Shown: positions 26,307-34,885, counted from the first letter of the stretch. The stretch is 64,000 bases of DNA from Pseudomonas sp. NFIX28 (GCF_900107395.1 NZ_FNPW01000010.1:62001-126000), one strand, 5' to 3'. Notes: generated by a model from the sequence alone, not told the origin. Translations and numbers: made by a program.

Positions 26307-26851
26307 CGCTGCTGCTCGATGGGGAACAGGTGCAGGGCAAGTTCCTGAAAATCACCGCCAACCTGCGCATAGAAAGCGACGACATGTCTGGGCAGACCAG
26401 CAACACCGAGAAGGCCCACAAGGGCTTCAAGCCCAAGACCCTGACCGTCTCGCTGACGATCCCGTTTGTCGATCACTCGCAGCTCAGCGACCTGATGCGC
26501 CTGGCCGAGGCCACCGCCGGCGGTGGCCAGCTCAAGACCTATAGGGTGGTGAACGACACCGCCGCCGCGTTCGGTATTCGCCAGGTGCAGTTCGCCGAAG
26601 GGGTCAGCGCCCGCGAGGACGACACACTCAGCGCCTGGCGGATTCAGTTCACGCTCACAGAGAAGGTATCGAACCCCGAGAAAGTCGAAGGCCGGCGCCC
26701 AGGGAACAAGGTCACGGCGCAATCGGGCCCAGGCGCAGCCGTCGGCAGCAGAGGCGGTGCCGAGGGCACCGGCGGCTCTCAAGAGCTTTCCGGCTTCGAA
26801 AAGACCCTGAAAAAGCTGGACGACTATATTGGCGGGGTGGGCACGCCATGA
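26303..26851 (+). CDS. Baseplate complex protein (HP1-type)
   Basis: A 182-residue protein. The first 120 residues are strand-rich (LTVSLTIPFVDHSQLSDLM; FGIRQVQFAEG), like proteins that ring the baseplate hub; the remainder is Gly/Ala-rich and then a short charged helix (FEKTLKKLDDYI). It sits in the hub block with 4-base overlaps to both neighbours. The role is inferred from position and fold character. Confidence 0.62.
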   Translation: MTLLLDGEQVQGKFLKITANLRIESDDMSGQTSNTEKAHKGFKPKTLTVSLTIPFVDHSQLSDLMRLAEATAGGGQLKTYRVVNDTAAAFGIRQVQFAEGVSAREDDTLSAWRIQFTLTEKVSNPEKVEGRRPGNKVTAQSGPGAAVGSRGGAEGTGGSQELSGFEKTLKKLDDYIGGVGTP

Positions 26852-27552
26852 AATTGCATAAGGTGTTGGCCGTTGCCGGCCAGCGCTATGTCCTGGTCAA
26901 GGACGAGGTGCGCCTGGACCTGAAAAACCCGGGCCGCGCCACGTTCACAATCCAGGCCAGCGCCCCGGTCAAAGGGCTGGTAACGCTCGATATCGGGTAC
27001 AACGAAAGCACCCTGCAGCGTCACTTTATCGGCTACGTGGAGCGCTGCACCGCCGCCAACAGCGTGCAGCAGGTGCTGTTCTGCAGAGAGGTGGCCGCGA
27101 TCCTGGGCAACCCGCTGCCGCTGAACCTGCGCCACGTCGATTTACGCGCCGTCCTGGGCGAGATCAGCGAACAGACCGGGCTGCGCTTCCGTGTTCCGGA
27201 ACGGCCCTATGCGAGCGTCAAGGCCCCGTTTTTCTACAGCCTGGCGGCCGGCTACCAGGCCATGGACAGCCTGGCCCGGGTGTTCAACATCCCCGACTTC
27301 ATCTGGCAGCAGCAGGGCGACGGCGAAGTTTTCGTGGGCAGTTGGGCGGATAGCTTTTTCGGCGCCCGGCCGTCGCTGGAGCTGCCCGTTGAGCTGTTCG
27401 ACGGCTACCAGGGCAACCAAAGTGCGATGGTCGCGGCCCTGCCGGGGTTGCGACCAGGTGCAACAATCAACCAGGGCGAGCGCATCACCAACGTGACGCT
27501 GGTTCACAGTCAAATGGCGATCAAATGGACGACGCAATCCGTCGCAGCGTAG
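26848..27552 (+). CDS. Baseplate hub-like protein
   Basis: A 234-residue protein. The sequence (VEDEVRLDL-type strands, GYVERCTAANSVQQVLFCREV, GYQAMDSLARVFNIPDFIW) resembles the gp27/gpD class of hub proteins that connect tail tube and spike. It is followed, with a 28-base overlap, by the spike gene, the usual hub-spike order. Confidence 0.68.
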   Translation: MKLHKVLAVAGQRYVLVKDEVRLDLKNPGRATFTIQASAPVKGLVTLDIGYNESTLQRHFIGYVERCTAANSVQQVLFCREVAAILGNPLPLNLRHVDLRAVLGEISEQTGLRFRVPERPYASVKAPFFYSLAAGYQAMDSLARVFNIPDFIWQQQGDGEVFVGSWADSFFGARPSLELPVELFDGYQGNQSAMVAALPGLRPGATINQGERITNVTLVHSQMAIKWTTQSVAA

Positions 27553-28502
27553 AGCGGCAATTTCCAGAACTGACCGGCGGCTACCACCTGCCGCGCTTTG
27601 CCCGGGTGGTCGGCGTTGCCGATGCGCCGGCGGCTGCGGGGATCTGCGACGACTTCCGGCCGCGCTATGCGGTGGATATCCAGGTCCTGGGCCCGGATGG
27701 CGAGCCCGACACGTCGTTGCCAACACTCGCCGGCGTACCGCTGCCATTGCCCACGGGCGGCGAGGAAATGGGCATCTATGCCTTCCCCGAGGAAAACACC
27801 ACGGTGGTGGTGTGCTTCGCCTACGGGCTGCCGCACAAGCCCTACATACAGACGATTTTGCCGCACGGGCTGAGCATGCCCCGGGTTCCGAAAGGCGACC
27901 AGGTCTGGCAGCACAGTGAGGCCTGCCAGCAGCGCGTCGATGCGGATGGCAACTGGTTACGCCAGACCGATGGCAAGATTCAGGACAAGGCGATCGAGCG
28001 CGAAGTGGAAGCCCTGGGCAACACTGAGCGCTACCAGAACCACGCGCAGACAATCGACGACCATTCGACCGAGTCAGTAGGTGGGATTAAGACGATCGAG
28101 GCGCTGGGCGCGCTCAAGCTGCTGTCGGGCGGATCCGCGAGCCTCGCGGCCGTGGACGATCTGCACCAGGCGACGGGCCGGGATCTCAACTTGGTGGTGG
28201 GGCAGAAGCATAACGCCGCGATCGGCGGCGACATGCAGGAACAGATCCAGGGTCTGCGCCGGAGCGTGGCGAATGTTAGCCAGCGCCTGCAGGCGCCAAA
28301 AACGTGGATAGGGTCAGAAGGCGTGAATCTGTTTCAGGTGGTGTGCGAAACGCTAGACTTGCTGCAGCAGATGAACACCCAACTGGCAATGCACACACAC
28401 GTACCGGGTCCTACCCCCAGTTCTGCTGATGCGAAGACATTTGTGGGCAACGCAGCGAAAGCAACAATGCTCTATGGACAACTGAAAACAATAACCCTAT
28501 GA
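27525..28502 (+). CDS. Baseplate spike protein, gpV/gp5-like
   Basis: A 325-residue protein. The N-terminal part is an OB-fold-like domain (FARVVGVADAPAAAG; GVPLPLPTGGEEMGIYAFP) as in P2 gpV and T4 gp5. A regular strand region follows (ALGNTERYQNHAQTIDDHS) that may build a beta-helix, and the end has an HTHVPGP segment. It would pierce the outer membrane. This is the last late gene. Confidence 0.75.
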   Translation: MDDAIRRSVERQFPELTGGYHLPRFARVVGVADAPAAAGICDDFRPRYAVDIQVLGPDGEPDTSLPTLAGVPLPLPTGGEEMGIYAFPEENTTVVVCFAYGLPHKPYIQTILPHGLSMPRVPKGDQVWQHSEACQQRVDADGNWLRQTDGKIQDKAIEREVEALGNTERYQNHAQTIDDHSTESVGGIKTIEALGALKLLSGGSASLAAVDDLHQATGRDLNLVVGQKHNAAIGGDMQEQIQGLRRSVANVSQRLQAPKTWIGSEGVNLFQVVCETLDLLQQMNTQLAMHTHVPGPTPSSADAKTFVGNAAKATMLYGQLKTITL

Positions 28503-28654
28503 AATCAAAAAGCTTTCATGCCGAGCAAATTCCCATTCGGCCCCTATCGCTCGCTATCGAAAACTGGGAACGATTTCTCTGAAAAACCGTCTACTCTATG
28601 GAAACGGGGATTTGGGGGCTCAGTAAGCCTCGGAGGAAAGAGGCTAAGGGCTTG

Positions 28655-28684
28655 TTGACTGGCATCAAGCCAGTGCTATATAAC
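28655..28684 (+). promoter_or_regulatory. Strong sigma70-like promoter for the 15-codon peptide unit
   Basis: TTGACT at 28655-28660 and overlapping -10 candidates in TATATAAC (28677-28684) are spaced 16-18 bases. Transcription would start near 28690 and run through the small reading frame to the terminator at 28802-28827, giving an RNA of about 135 bases. Confidence 0.55.
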
Positions 28685-28732
28685 GCACGCTCAAATTCGA
28701 AACCTCAGAAAAGCACAAGGAGAGGGATAAAT

Positions 28733-28780
28733 ATGAACGTATTGTCCGTACGAGCCAACGAAGAGTACGAAGGCTTCTAA
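28733..28780 (+). CDS. 15-residue peptide (MNVLSVRANEEYEGF) or small-RNA unit
   Basis: A 15-codon reading frame with a very good ribosome site (AAGGAGAGGG) 8 or so bases upstream. It lies between its own promoter and a strong terminator, so it is a complete small transcription unit. The peptide is acidic and not hydrophobic, unlike type I toxins. It could be a functional micropeptide, a leader, or incidental to a regulatory RNA. I know no homologue. Confidence 0.45.
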   Translation: MNVLSVRANEEYEGF

Positions 28781-28801
28781 ACCGCTGCTTACAGATTCTG
28801 A

Positions 28802-28827
28802 ATGGAGACCATTGGTCTCCATTTTTT
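28802..28827 (+). terminator. Rho-independent terminator of the peptide unit
   Basis: ATGGAGACC (28802-28810), loop ATT, GGTCTCCAT (28814-28822), then a run of T. A perfect 9-base-pair stem with a U-tract. Confidence 0.85.
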
Positions 28828-28844
28828 ATGGGTAAATCAAAAAA

Positions 28845-29339
28845 ATGGATATTTGTACGTCGGTTACCTCACAGCTTGCGTCTGAGGCCTTTCGAAATTT
28901 ACTGCTCATGACCGGCGTGCTGGTTGCTATTATTTCAGTCATCAAGGTGCAGTCGACTGCCAAGAAGAAACAAACAGCTGACCTGATGTTTGGATGTCGA
29001 ATGGATGAGCAGCTGCGCCTGGGCAATGAGATGGTCGCTGCAATGCATGACCCGGCTGGATCAATCAAAGACTTGCTGCAGCCTGAAAAGGCGGATGGCG
29101 ATGAAGCCCGCTCAGTAAAGTACGTCCTGAATCATTGGGAACGAATCTGTGTCGGCATCAACGAAGGTATTTATCACGAAGAAATGCTTCGTCAGGCAAA
29201 TCGGACGAACGTTGTGACTTTATATCGAAAGGCCAAACCATTTATCGACGCAGTCCGACACCAGACCGGAAAGCAGACGTTCTACAAAGACTTCGAAAAG
29301 CTTGCATTGAAGTGGGAAAAAAAACCTCTCAAGGTTTAA
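28845..29339 (+). CDS. DUF4760-like membrane-anchored protein, prophage cargo
   Basis: A 164-residue protein with one membrane segment near the N-terminus (LLLMTGVLVAIISVIKV, about 19-35) and a cytosolic helical part. The central YVLNHWERICVGINEGIYHEEML segment matches the DUF4760 pattern. It begins 18 bases after a strong terminator and has a weak ribosome site, so expression may be low or depend on read-through. The codon use is more AT-rich than the tail genes. Its place at the prophage right end suggests cargo expressed in the lysogen; function unknown. Confidence 0.62.
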   Translation: MDICTSVTSQLASEAFRNLLLMTGVLVAIISVIKVQSTAKKKQTADLMFGCRMDEQLRLGNEMVAAMHDPAGSIKDLLQPEKADGDEARSVKYVLNHWERICVGINEGIYHEEMLRQANRTNVVTLYRKAKPFIDAVRHQTGKQTFYKDFEKLALKWEKKPLKV

Positions 29340-29356
29340 GTACTTTTGCCCTACTG

Positions 29357-29388
29357 AAAAGCCCCGCCATAACTGGGGGGCTTTTTTT
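29357..29388. terminator. Terminator between convergent cargo genes
   Basis: AGCCCC ... GGGGGCT with a T-run of seven after it (plus strand) and an A-run before it, so it can serve both the DUF4760 gene and the convergent gene at 29410. Confidence 0.8.
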
Positions 29389-29409
29389 CAGCTACAGACC
29401 GCTTTCGTA

Positions 29410-29628
29410 TCAGGAACGACTGTTGGCCAACGCCCTTCCGAGAGCCTCTGCAGCAGCGGTACGCTCTTCCGCTGTCCGGCCCTCTATCAGCGCTTCACGT
29501 AAGGCAACGATTGCTTCGGCACCAGTTGCATAGCCAAGACCACGAGCCGCACCTGATCGCTCCTCAGCCGTTCGACCATCTTTCAGGACACTAATCAAGG
29601 TCGCGATAAGTCCTCTTTCATCAATCAT
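29410..29628 (-). CDS. Mini HEAT-repeat protein
   Basis: A 72-residue protein built from two near-identical HEAT-like units: GRTAEERSGAARGLGYA and GRTAEERTAAAEALGRA, each followed or preceded by a helix of the VLKDG/ALIEG type. HEAT repeats mediate protein contacts. It is very short for the family. GAGGAT lies upstream of the ATG (minus strand). It is leftward, against the DUF4760 gene. Confidence 0.6.
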   Translation of the reverse strand: MIDERGLIATLISVLKDGRTAEERSGAARGLGYATGAEAIVALREALIEGRTAEERTAAAEALGRALANSRS

Positions 29629-29639
29629 CGTTACATCCT

Positions 29640-30300
29640 CTTGTCTAATGGGTAGATGCTACGGCATCCATCAGCCGTGCGGCAAAGACCACTGCGCTTT
29701 AGAAACTCTCGATCAAAGAAAAATAGAGCAGAAATGCACTTATCCCCCTCCCGCCGGCGGGCTTTGTGTCCCTTTTTTGTGCAAACCAGTGGGGTGGTGC
29801 AAACCAAGCCCTAGCCCAGGCCCGCCACGGGGTCTGTAAGGCGTTTGGCAACTGCATGGCGTGTAAGGTTGTGCAAAGAAATGTCATGCGCTTTCACAGC
29901 GTGCTGTGGCGTCCTGGGTCAGCCTGAGAAATCCCCGGGCACCGGCCCGCCTGGGCGGGAGTCTGGAAAACAGAAGTAGACCGCAGTTTTCAAAATCAGC
30001 GCGGCTCTAGAAGTTGTGTATCAGGTCGGGTTCGGTCAGCCCTCGACGAGGAGCTGAAAGCCAGGCAGGCTGGGGACTGCAGCCCAATTATTGAGCCGGC
30101 GAGAATTGCACAGCACGTCATCGGGCTCAGAAGGCATGAGACAACGGGACGGACAAACAATCCTGGATCGGGTGAACAACACTCTAACCGCCTGCCAATG
30201 TCCACAAAGTGTCCACACCCGTTCGACATACCCACCGCCAATAAACCCAAATATCCCTTTAAACATTGGCCATAACCGCAACACCCAATGATTACAGGTG
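29640..30300. other. Non-coding prophage right end
   Basis: About 660 bases with no convincing gene. A GC palindrome CCCGCCGGCGGG (29750-29761) followed by a T-rich stretch may be a terminator. GTCCACA is directly repeated in the segment 30199-30218, which could be arm-type sites for integrase or Cox next to the attachment core; this is speculative. Confidence 0.45.
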
Positions 30301-30311
30301 TTTTATTAGGG

Positions 30312-30356
30312 CTCATAATCCTTTGGTCCACGGTTCGAGTCCGTGTGGGCCCACCA
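30312..30356 (+). other. Right attachment site: 3' half of a tRNA-Met(CAT) gene
   Basis: The segment runs from the anticodon loop (CTCATAA; anticodon CAT at 30314-30316) through the variable loop and a perfect T-arm (CACGG TTCGAGT CCGTG) to the acceptor strand and CCA (30354-30356). There is no D-arm or 5' acceptor strand upstream, so this is not a whole tRNA. Such a 3' half is what is left when a phage integrates into the anticodon/T-arm region of a tRNA gene and supplies a new 3' end at its other junction. The native terminator follows. The complete gene should lie left of the window. Confidence 0.8.
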
Positions 30357-30362
30357 CCTTGA

Positions 30363-30384
30363 AAGCCGCGCATTGCGCGGCTTT
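30363..30384 (+). terminator. Terminator behind the tRNA-Met remnant
   Basis: AAGCCGCGC-ATT-GCGCGGCTT followed by TT, just after the CCA. It is the original tRNA terminator, now separated from the tRNA 5' half by the prophage. Confidence 0.75.
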
Positions 30385-30619
30385 TGCGTATCTGGCAGAT
30401 GGGCTCCGTTCATCCAGGTTTCGATCAAAACTGCTGAAGCGCGTACAAAATGTCCACGTTGAAATATTCAGGGCTGGAATTGACGGCATCCGGGCCTGAA
30501 ACGAGCCTGATCCTGCGCCAGGATCGAATCCCATAGCCTGGCATTTTTTATATCCAGGCCGTGATTGCTTAAGTTTGAAGTTGTCGTATTAACAACCTAA
30601 CAAAGCCCGTTGAAGTTCT

Positions 30620-31180
30620 TTACTTCTGATTGATTATCGCTACGTGCCGGGTATAGCAAGTGCTGTTATCGGGAATGTCCTTATTGATAAAGGCCATTGC
30701 GCCGATGGTTACATTGTCCCCAATGCGTATGTTGTCGCCGATGATGCAAACGTTGGCGCCCAACTCAACATTGTTACCCACATAGATCAGCCCTTTCTGG
30801 CCACTGGCTCGCACGCCGATAGTCGTGTTTTGGCGAATAAACAGGTTTTCGCCTATTCGCGCCGCATCCGCGATGACTATTCCGACGCGGTGAGCGAAGC
30901 TCAGGCCGGGGCCAATCTCTGCCGCCAGCATGATATCGATCCCATGGGTACGAACTAAGCTGGCGTGAATTCGCCGGGCCATCTTGGGGTAGTTAAAAAT
31001 TCCTTTCGGACGTCGATGAAGATGCTGTGCCAGTCTGAACCAGAACAAATAATGCTCTTGTTCTTTCTGACGAAGGCGCCGATACATCCTTTTGAAGTTG
31101 AAGTTCTTTTCCTCACCGCCCATGACTTCGATGCGCCAGAATCTCTTGAGACTCTCCCAATCCATGTATTCCACTTGCAA
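30620..31180 (-). CDS. Serine-acetyltransferase-like hexapeptide-repeat protein
   Basis: Up to 186 residues. The C-terminal half is a left-handed beta-helix with hexapeptide units (IGENLFIRQNTTIGVRASG; GANVCIIGDNIRIGDNVTIGAMAFI) and the catalytic-type His in FAHRVGIVIA. It is close to CysE-like acyltransferases, but the short N-terminus suggests a sugar or polysaccharide O/N-acetyltransferase. Start candidates are TTG 31180, GTG 31174 (best spaced to GGAGAGAG) and ATG 31165. It is the first host gene beyond the attachment site. Confidence 0.78.
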   Translation of the reverse strand: MQVEYMDWESLKRFWRIEVMGGEEKNFNFKRMYRRLRQKEQEHYLFWFRLAQHLHRRPKGIFNYPKMARRIHASLVRTHGIDIMLAAEIGPGLSFAHRVGIVIADAARIGENLFIRQNTTIGVRASGQKGLIYVGNNVELGANVCIIGDNIRIGDNVTIGAMAFINKDIPDNSTCYTRHVAIINQK

Positions 31181-31529
31181 CTCTCTCCGGGATAGACCCG
31201 CGAATTGTAACGCACCTGAAATAATGCCGACGAATCGGCAGAGGCCAGGCGCCGCATGAGAAATCGGCGCTGCATCAGCCGCTGGGAGATGACATCATTG
31301 TCGTCTGGGATCAGCCATCTGGCGGTCGACAAGGCGGCAGAGCCTCCAAAATCGACGCGTTGCACAACTATTAAAACCGCTGATGGTCATAGCTGCGCGG
31401 AAGTCGTGCGTGATGCCTGTTTGGCCCTAGACTGCGTTTTAAATTGCGGGAGGTTGTTCTTCCCCCGTCATGTACAGCACCTAAGCCACCCCCTAATAAT
31501 CAGAGTGGCCTGATGATTCGGACAAGCAC
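31181..31529. other. Intergenic region, no gene seen
   Basis: About 350 bases between divergent genes. A short hairpin (CGGGAGG...CCCCCG, about 31448-31470) is visible. A minus-strand open frame through 31365 is only the wrong frame of the acetyltransferase gene. Promoters for both flanking genes should be here but none is clear. Confidence 0.4.
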
Positions 31530-32309
31530 ATGGAAGTAGTACCCACGGCGCCTTCGCCTGGCCAGGTAACGGGGTTCGCCCGTTGCCGAAATATTCAGCA
31601 AGGCCCTGTTTTCATCATTGCATCCGGTAGTTCCGCAAAGGACTTTCCCATCGAAGCCTTTGCGAACATCCCGATGATCACCATGAACGGGGCCATCTCG
31701 ATGTTCCGGGGGACCGCTATACGGCCCTTTTTCTATGCCTGCACCGACTCCAGCTTCCCCCTCCAGCAACCCGAACTCTTCGCCCAGGCGATGGCTGTCA
31801 GTCAGCGGGTGGCGCTTTGGGAAGAAAATGCGCGGACCAGCCAGCCCAGCGGCGAGCTGTATCTGCTGAAGAAAGTACCGCGACAGACCTGGAAGGAACG
31901 CTTGTTCGGGAGCCACCGCGATCTGGTTCGCCCTCCCCTGCTCAGTGGTAACAGGAGCCGGACCATCGGTTTCAGCAAGAACCTCGAGCTGGGTTATTTC
32001 GACGCCCGCACGGTGGCTTATCTGGCGCTTCAGCTGGCCTATCACGCCGGTTTCAACACAGCGATCCTGGTGGGAGTCGACCTGACTCCTGCCATGGGGC
32101 GTTTTTATGAAACAACGGATGCCTTCAAGTCGCCTTGCGGCCTGGACCAGCATCTGCAATCGCGGATCCTGCCGTCCTTGAAGCTGATGTCGGACAAGGT
32201 CATGGGCAAGGATTTCGCGGTGTACAACCTGTCCCCCACGTCGAGCATCCCGACCTCGATCATTCCCAAGATCAGCCTCGACGAACTCGACAAGCTGGTT
32301 AATCGCTGA
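31530..32309 (+). CDS. DUF115 / sialyltransferase-like surface polysaccharide protein
   Basis: A 259-residue protein. It opens with a Rossmann-like nucleotide-binding strand-loop (GPVFIIASGSSAKDFPIEAF), then MNGAISMFRG. The region GFSKNLELGYFDARTVAYLA followed by LAYHAGFNTAILVGVDL is the pattern of CST-type sialyltransferases and DUF115 glycan enzymes. Similar proteins modify LPS core in Pseudomonas. The substrate cannot be told. A terminator follows at 32347. Confidence 0.62.
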   Translation: MEVVPTAPSPGQVTGFARCRNIQQGPVFIIASGSSAKDFPIEAFANIPMITMNGAISMFRGTAIRPFFYACTDSSFPLQQPELFAQAMAVSQRVALWEENARTSQPSGELYLLKKVPRQTWKERLFGSHRDLVRPPLLSGNRSRTIGFSKNLELGYFDARTVAYLALQLAYHAGFNTAILVGVDLTPAMGRFYETTDAFKSPCGLDQHLQSRILPSLKLMSDKVMGKDFAVYNLSPTSSIPTSIIPKISLDELDKLVNR

Positions 32310-32346
32310 GCTTTCCATGCTCGGACAGGCGGTATGCGCCCACAAG

Positions 32347-32370
32347 AAAACCGCGCCCTGCGCGGTTTTT
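32347..32370 (+). terminator. Rho-independent terminator
   Basis: ACCGCGC-cct-GCGCGGT with a T-run after it and A-run before it, 38 bases beyond the end of the polysaccharide gene. Confidence 0.85.
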
Positions 32371-32497
32371 CTGTAAGGCCGGGATCAGCCTGGCCGTCGT
32401 GGCGCCGCCGCAGCCAACAGCCGACGCCATGCCACAAGCATCGCCTGGAGCAAGCCTGTAACATGCTCGGCCACCGTTGCCCGCGCCGGAGCTCACC

Positions 32498-32959
32498 TTG
32501 TCTGACAGCCGCCCTCCCGTCCTCGACGAAATCGACCGCCAATTGATCGCGGCCCTGCAGATCAATGCCCGCGAAAGCGTGGCCATGCTCGCCCGGCAGC
32601 TGGGGATCGCCCGCACCACCGTGACCTCGCGCCTGGCGCGGCTGGAAAAGGCCCGGGTGATTACCGGTTACGGCGTGCGGCTGGGCCAGCGGGTCATCGA
32701 TGGCGGTTTGCAGGCTTACGTGGGAATCAAGGTGCAGCCGCGCTCCGGCAAGGAGGTGCTGCGGCGCCTGAGCGCCATGGCCCAGGTCCAGCAGCTCTGC
32801 GCGGTGAGTGGCGAATTCGATTATGTCGCCTGGCTGCGCACCGACTCGCCGGAACAACTCGACCAGTTGCTCGACCAGATCGGCAGCGTCGACGGCGTGG
32901 ACAAGACCACCACCTCGATCATCCTCAGCAGCAAGATCGACCGCGGACAGCCCGTCTGA
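32498..32959 (+). CDS. Lrp/AsnC-family transcriptional regulator
   Basis: A 153-residue protein from TTG 32498, with GGAG 6 bases upstream (TTG 32477 would add 7 residues). It has an N-terminal AsnC-type helix-turn-helix (LDEIDRQLIAALQINARESVAMLARQLGIARTTVTSRLARL region) and a C-terminal RAM ligand-binding domain. Lrp-type regulators sense amino acids. It lies next to davBA, the lysine catabolism genes, in the same arrangement known from P. putida, so a lysine-responsive role is a reasonable inference. Confidence 0.85.
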   Translation: MSDSRPPVLDEIDRQLIAALQINARESVAMLARQLGIARTTVTSRLARLEKARVITGYGVRLGQRVIDGGLQAYVGIKVQPRSGKEVLRRLSAMAQVQQLCAVSGEFDYVAWLRTDSPEQLDQLLDQIGSVDGVDKTTTSIILSSKIDRGQPV

Positions 32960-32989
32960 AGCTTCTCCAGGCGCGGTAACCCGATTGCG

Positions 32990-33031
32990 GGCGCTTCGCG
33001 CTCGATCGCAGCCTTTTGGCAGCGGCTACAG
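32990..33031. repeat. REP-like palindromic element
   Basis: The segment GCGGGCGCTTCGCGCTCGATCG followed by CAGCC ... GGCAGCGGCTAC is a member of the same palindromic family seen at 34886-34942 and 62233-62340. It lies in the gap between the regulator and davB. Confidence 0.5.
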
Positions 33032-33191
33032 AAAGCCGCTCGTCAGTTAGTAAAAAAACATCGTCAGATTGAACCAAAATCATCCAGATCGACGACACTT
33101 TGCGTCTTATTAACGTGCGCAACGCTCCCTAAAATGGCTGCCATCTTTTCCTATACTCAGCGCTCTGCTCGAGTTGCCAGCAAGGTCAGCC

Positions 33192-34874
33192 ATGAACAAG
33201 AACAATCGCCATCCTGCAGACGGTAAAAAACCCATCACCATTTTCGGCCCGGACTTCCCGTTCGCCTTCGACGACTGGATCGAGCACCCAGCCGGCCTGG
33301 GCAGCATCCCCGAGGCCAACCATGGCGCTGAAGTGGCGATTGTCGGCGCCGGTATCGCCGGGCTGGTGGCGGCCTACGAGTTGATGAAGCTGGGCCTCAA
33401 GCCGGTGGTGTACGAAGCCTCGAAAATGGGCGGACGGCTGCGCTCCCAGGCGTTCGAAGGCGCCGAAGGAGTCATTGCCGAGCTGGGCGGCATGCGCTTC
33501 CCGGTGTCCTCCACGGCCTTCTATCACTACGTCGACAAGCTCGGCCTTGAGACCAAACCCTTTCCCAACCCGCTGACCCCGGCTTCCGGCAGCACCGTGA
33601 TCGACCTCGAAGGCCAGACGCACTACGCCCAGAAACTCGCCGACCTGCCGGCGCTGTTCCAGGAAGTGGCCGACGCCTGGGCCGATGCCCTGGAGGACGG
33701 TTCGCGCTTCAGCGAAATCCAGCAGGCCATTCGCGAGCGCGATGTGCCGCGTCTCAAGGAACTGTGGAACACCCTGGTGCCGCTGTGGGACGACCGCACC
33801 TTCTACGACTTCGTCGCCACCTCGAAAGCGTTCGCCAAACTGTCGTTCCATCACCGCGAAGTGTTCGGCCAGGTCGGCTTCGGCACTGGCGGCTGGGATT
33901 CGGACTTCCCCAACTCGATGCTGGAAATCTTCCGCGTGGTGATGACCAATTGCGACGATCACCAGCACCTGGTGGTCGGCGGCGTGGAACAGGTGCCGCT
34001 GGGCATCTGGCGCCATGTACCGGAGCGTTGCGCCCACTGGCCGCAAGGCACCAGCCTCAGCTCGCTGCACCATGGCGCGCCGCGTCCCGGGGTAAAACGT
34101 ATCGCCCGGGCCGCCGATGGCCGTTTCAGCGTCACCGACAACTGGGGCGACACCCGCGAATACGCGGCGGTGCTGACCACCTGCCAGAGCTGGCTGCTGA
34201 CCACCCAGATCGAGTGCGAAGAATCGCTGTTCTCGCAGAAGATGTGGATGGCCCTGGACCGCACCCGCTACATGCAGTCGTCGAAGACCTTCGTCATGGT
34301 CGACCGGCCGTTCTGGAAGGACAAGGATCCGGAAACCGGTCGCGACCTGATGAGCATGACCCTCACCGATCGCCTGACTCGCGGCACGTACCTGTTTGAC
34401 AATGGCGACGACAAGCCGGGGGTTATCTGCCTGTCCTATTCGTGGATGAGCGACGCCCTGAAGATGCTGCCGCACCCGGTGGAAAAACGGGTCAAGCTGG
34501 CCCTCGACGCCCTGAAGAAGATCTACCCGAAAGTCGATATCGCCGGGCGCATCATCGGCGATCCGATCACCGTGTCCTGGGAAGCCGACCCGCACTTCCT
34601 CGGTGCATTCAAGGGCGCGCTGCCCGGCCACTACCGCTACAACCAGCGCATGTACGCGCACTTCATGCAGGATGACCTGCCTGCCGAACAGCGCGGGATC
34701 TTCATCGCCGGCGACGATGTGTCCTGGACTCCGGCCTGGGTCGAGGGCGCCGTACAGACCTCCCTCAATGCGGTCTGGGGCATCATGAAGCACTTCGGCG
34801 GGCGGACTTACGCCGAGAACCCGGGGCCGGGCGACGTGTTCCACGACATCGGCCCGATCGCCCTGGCCGACTGA
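33192..34874 (+). CDS. davB: L-lysine 2-monooxygenase (flavin amine oxidase)
   Basis: A 560-residue FAD enzyme from ATG 33192 (MNKNNRHPADGKKP), with AAGG upstream. It converts L-lysine with oxygen to 5-aminopentanamide and CO2, first step of the aminovalerate route. The Rossmann motif AIVGAGIAGLVAAYE lies near residue 52, GGRLRSQAF near 83 and the C-terminal FAD segment IFIAGDDVSWTPAWVEGAVQ near 506. Length and the whole sequence pattern match P. putida DavB, and davA follows, next to pqqF as in P. putida. Confidence 0.92.
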   Translation: MNKNNRHPADGKKPITIFGPDFPFAFDDWIEHPAGLGSIPEANHGAEVAIVGAGIAGLVAAYELMKLGLKPVVYEASKMGGRLRSQAFEGAEGVIAELGGMRFPVSSTAFYHYVDKLGLETKPFPNPLTPASGSTVIDLEGQTHYAQKLADLPALFQEVADAWADALEDGSRFSEIQQAIRERDVPRLKELWNTLVPLWDDRTFYDFVATSKAFAKLSFHHREVFGQVGFGTGGWDSDFPNSMLEIFRVVMTNCDDHQHLVVGGVEQVPLGIWRHVPERCAHWPQGTSLSSLHHGAPRPGVKRIARAADGRFSVTDNWGDTREYAAVLTTCQSWLLTTQIECEESLFSQKMWMALDRTRYMQSSKTFVMVDRPFWKDKDPETGRDLMSMTLTDRLTRGTYLFDNGDDKPGVICLSYSWMSDALKMLPHPVEKRVKLALDALKKIYPKVDIAGRIIGDPITVSWEADPHFLGAFKGALPGHYRYNQRMYAHFMQDDLPAEQRGIFIAGDDVSWTPAWVEGAVQTSLNAVWGIMKHFGGRTYAENPGPGDVFHDIGPIALAD

Positions 34875-34885
34875 ACCTGAGCCTC

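Noticed and set aside
29996..30373. 125-codon minus-strand frame across the tRNA remnant
   Set aside because: Its start reads the tRNA antisense (TRTRTVDQ-type false protein often seen at tRNA genes).
30955..31365. 136-codon minus-strand frame
   Set aside because: Wrong frame of the acetyltransferase gene with no ribosome site.
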